Source of the DNA: Chaetoceros tenuissimus
Lineage: Eukaryota > Bacillariophyta > Thalassiosirophyceae > Chaetocerotales > Chaetocerotaceae
Assembly: GCA_021927905.1 (NCBI GenBank)
Contig: BLLK01000045.1
Coordinates: forward strand, 310,001-374,000
DNA length: 64,000 nt
Direction of reading: 5' to 3'
The notes under the pieces: model-generated
The model's database searches: none
Told to the model about the DNA's origin: nothing
The model's input: only the letters and a program-made list of their open reading frames with translations
Position numbers and translations under genes: made by a program
Shown: positions 62,997 through 64,000 of the stretch, piece after piece
Layout of the letters: each line of letters starts with the position of its first letter
Numbering within the stretch: position 1 is the stretch's first letter

Positions 62997-64000
62997 TTAG
63001 TGGAATATAACTGATGCCTCCCCTCTCAACAAAATCTTTTGTGTAACTGTTTCGCAGCCCTCATGCGGACATTCGTGAGGAAATAGAAACAGTCTACCTC
63101 GACGAGGATTCACCTTTGTAAGGACTTCGCAAGATTTTTGATCAACTAGAAGCGCAGTCTCTCCTCCTTCATCGCAGTCTGTCATGTATAAAATAAACGT
63201 ATGAGTACTTCTGATGCCAGAGACTATGTCTGTTCTAGGAAGATCTGTGTGTGGTGCAAGCCAGCCTGTTGGTTGATCATAATTTAAGAAGCGCATGTGT
63301 GGGAAAAAATATGCATCTTTGATTTGATCAGAACTATGTCTGACAATCTCTGACAATTCTTCTATGAATGTACCCTCAGAGTCACAAAAATATGACCTCT
63401 TTGAACAAGGTTTAGATTTCTTTTGCTTCAATTCTTTCTCCGATATATGAACTGGTATTGATTGAAAAACTTTATAAAGATTTTGTAGGACTTGTTTATT
63501 CAAACATTCTTCAATTATAAAGGAACCTGCCCCTTCGTGATCACTTTTAGTCTCTATCAGCATTTTTGCGGTGCAATCGTTGCTGCAAAATTTGTCGATG
63601 TCTAGATATTCACGTAGAGTAACATTTTTTTCTAGTAGCAATTCACTTGTTTCGATGCCATGCCTTTGTGCTGCATTCCAGCAACTCATTCCACCATTCG
63701 CTTGAATTTTTGGATCGGCTCCCCAATCAAGAAGTTTATTGATTATATCCAAGTGCCCTCTCCAACAAGCAATGTATAAAGCAGTTTGTGAATATTCGTT
63801 GGTCATATCAACATCAACACCTGCTTCCAAACAACAACTCACTGAGAGTAGATTGCCTGACTCGATGCTGCGTAAAAATTTATCTCGGCGAACTTCTTTT
63901 GATGATCCTAATGTTGGTATTATTGCATCATGCCAAGTTGTATGTATCGCGTTTCGTTTGTTCTTGAACTTTTTACGAGTGATCTTTGAATTTCCTCGAA
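62997..64000 (-). CDS. ankyrin-repeat prolyl 4-hydroxylase-like 2OG-Fe(II) protein (5' end outside window)
   Basis: The frame is open to the right edge, so the N-terminus is missing; at least 330 residues are visible. Ankyrin repeats come first (TNEYSQTALYIACWRGHLD, INKLLDWGADPKIQANGGMS, WNAAQRHGIETSELLLEKN). The C-terminal half is a prolyl 4-hydroxylase-type domain with iron ligands HTD (in WLAPHTDLP) and His in LFPHECPHEG, and the oxoglutarate-binding basic residue in ILLRGEASVIFH. THTFILYMTDCDEGGETAL and VNPRRGRLFLF are the family core. It should hydroxylate proline or a related residue on an unknown protein partner selected by the ankyrins. A broken partial copy lies at 59312-59713. Confidence 0.85.
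   Translation of the reverse strand, partial: RGNSKITRKKFKNKRNAIHTTWHDAIIPTLGSSKEVRRDKFLRSIESGNLLSVSCCLEAGVDVDMTNEYSQTALYIACWRGHLDIINKLLDWGADPKIQANGGMSCWNAAQRHGIETSELLLEKNVTLREYLDIDKFCSNDCTAKMLIETKSDHEGAGSFIIEECLNKQVLQNLYKVFQSIPVHISEKELKQKKSKPCSKRSYFCDSEGTFIEELSEIVRHSSDQIKDAYFFPHMRFLNYDQPTGWLAPHTDLPRTDIVSGIRSTHTFILYMTDCDEGGETALLVDQKSCEVLTKVNPRRGRLFLFPHECPHEGCETVTQKILLRGEASVIFH

Overview
The window is nuclear DNA from a photosynthetic eukaryote with a complex red-type plastid, most likely a diatom. The base composition is AT-rich and genes sit close together on both strands, usually 100-800 bp apart. About 26 GT-AG introns, mostly 64-106 nt long, can be placed from reading frames. At least four proteins begin with a signal peptide whose predicted cleavage site is followed by Phe (for example STQ-AFAPS, VPVSA-FTSP), the bipartite plastid-targeting signature of diatoms and relatives. 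Gametolysin-like M11 metalloproteases with Pro/Thr/Ser linkers and a KxxK-type lysine cluster resembling silaffins also fit a diatom. Species cannot be fixed from sequence alone.

Layout. 1-7.8 kb: the end of a very large secreted or membrane leucine-rich-repeat gene of at least seven units, carrying a 259-bp internal duplication and a one-base frame break. 8-14.5 kb: F-box-like protein, TrhO/TSTD2-type tRNA hydroxylase, a GET2/CAML-like membrane protein and a NASP-type histone chaperone. 14.9-23.7 kb: an M11 metalloprotease, an MFS transporter, a clamp-loader subunit (human RFC5/yeast Rfc3 type) and a pseudo-response-regulator. 24-31 kb: a small unknown gene, a D27-like (DUF4033) carotenoid isomerase homologue, a zinc-finger/GAF-like regulator and an LPA1-like photosystem II assembly protein. 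31.5-38.4 kb: VPS11 of HOPS/CORVET without its RING finger, and a DENN-plus-ENTH-like protein. 38.9-46 kb: small secreted or unknown proteins, a double-Rdx thioredoxin-fold protein, a silaffin-like membrane protein, a GT32 glycosyltransferase and a YqgF-fold protein. 46.7-59.3 kb: PfkB sugar kinase, an unknown plastid protein, a CRTISO-like isomerase, a GT92-like glycosyltransferase, a CAMK-type kinase, an MDR oxidoreductase and a Nudix hydrolase. 59.3-64 kb: a broken partial copy of a prolyl-hydroxylase-like gene, a second M11 metalloprotease with tandemly duplicated linker exons, and the intact ankyrin/prolyl-hydroxylase-like gene running off the right edge.

There is no operon-like organisation. 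Recurring themes are plastid function (D27-like, CRTISO-like, LPA1-like, Nudix, unknown plastid protein), membrane traffic (GET2-like, VPS11, DENN/ENTH), chromatin and replication (NASP, RFC), and secreted surface proteins (LRR, M11, silaffin-like). I found no convincing new multi-gene system. The most interesting points are the 259-bp duplication whose AG|GT sites could make it a ready-made intron, the KxxK silaffin-like protein, the linker-exon amplification in the M11 protease, several proteins that have lost a canonical catalytic or binding element, and a symmetrical foldback element near 40 kb.
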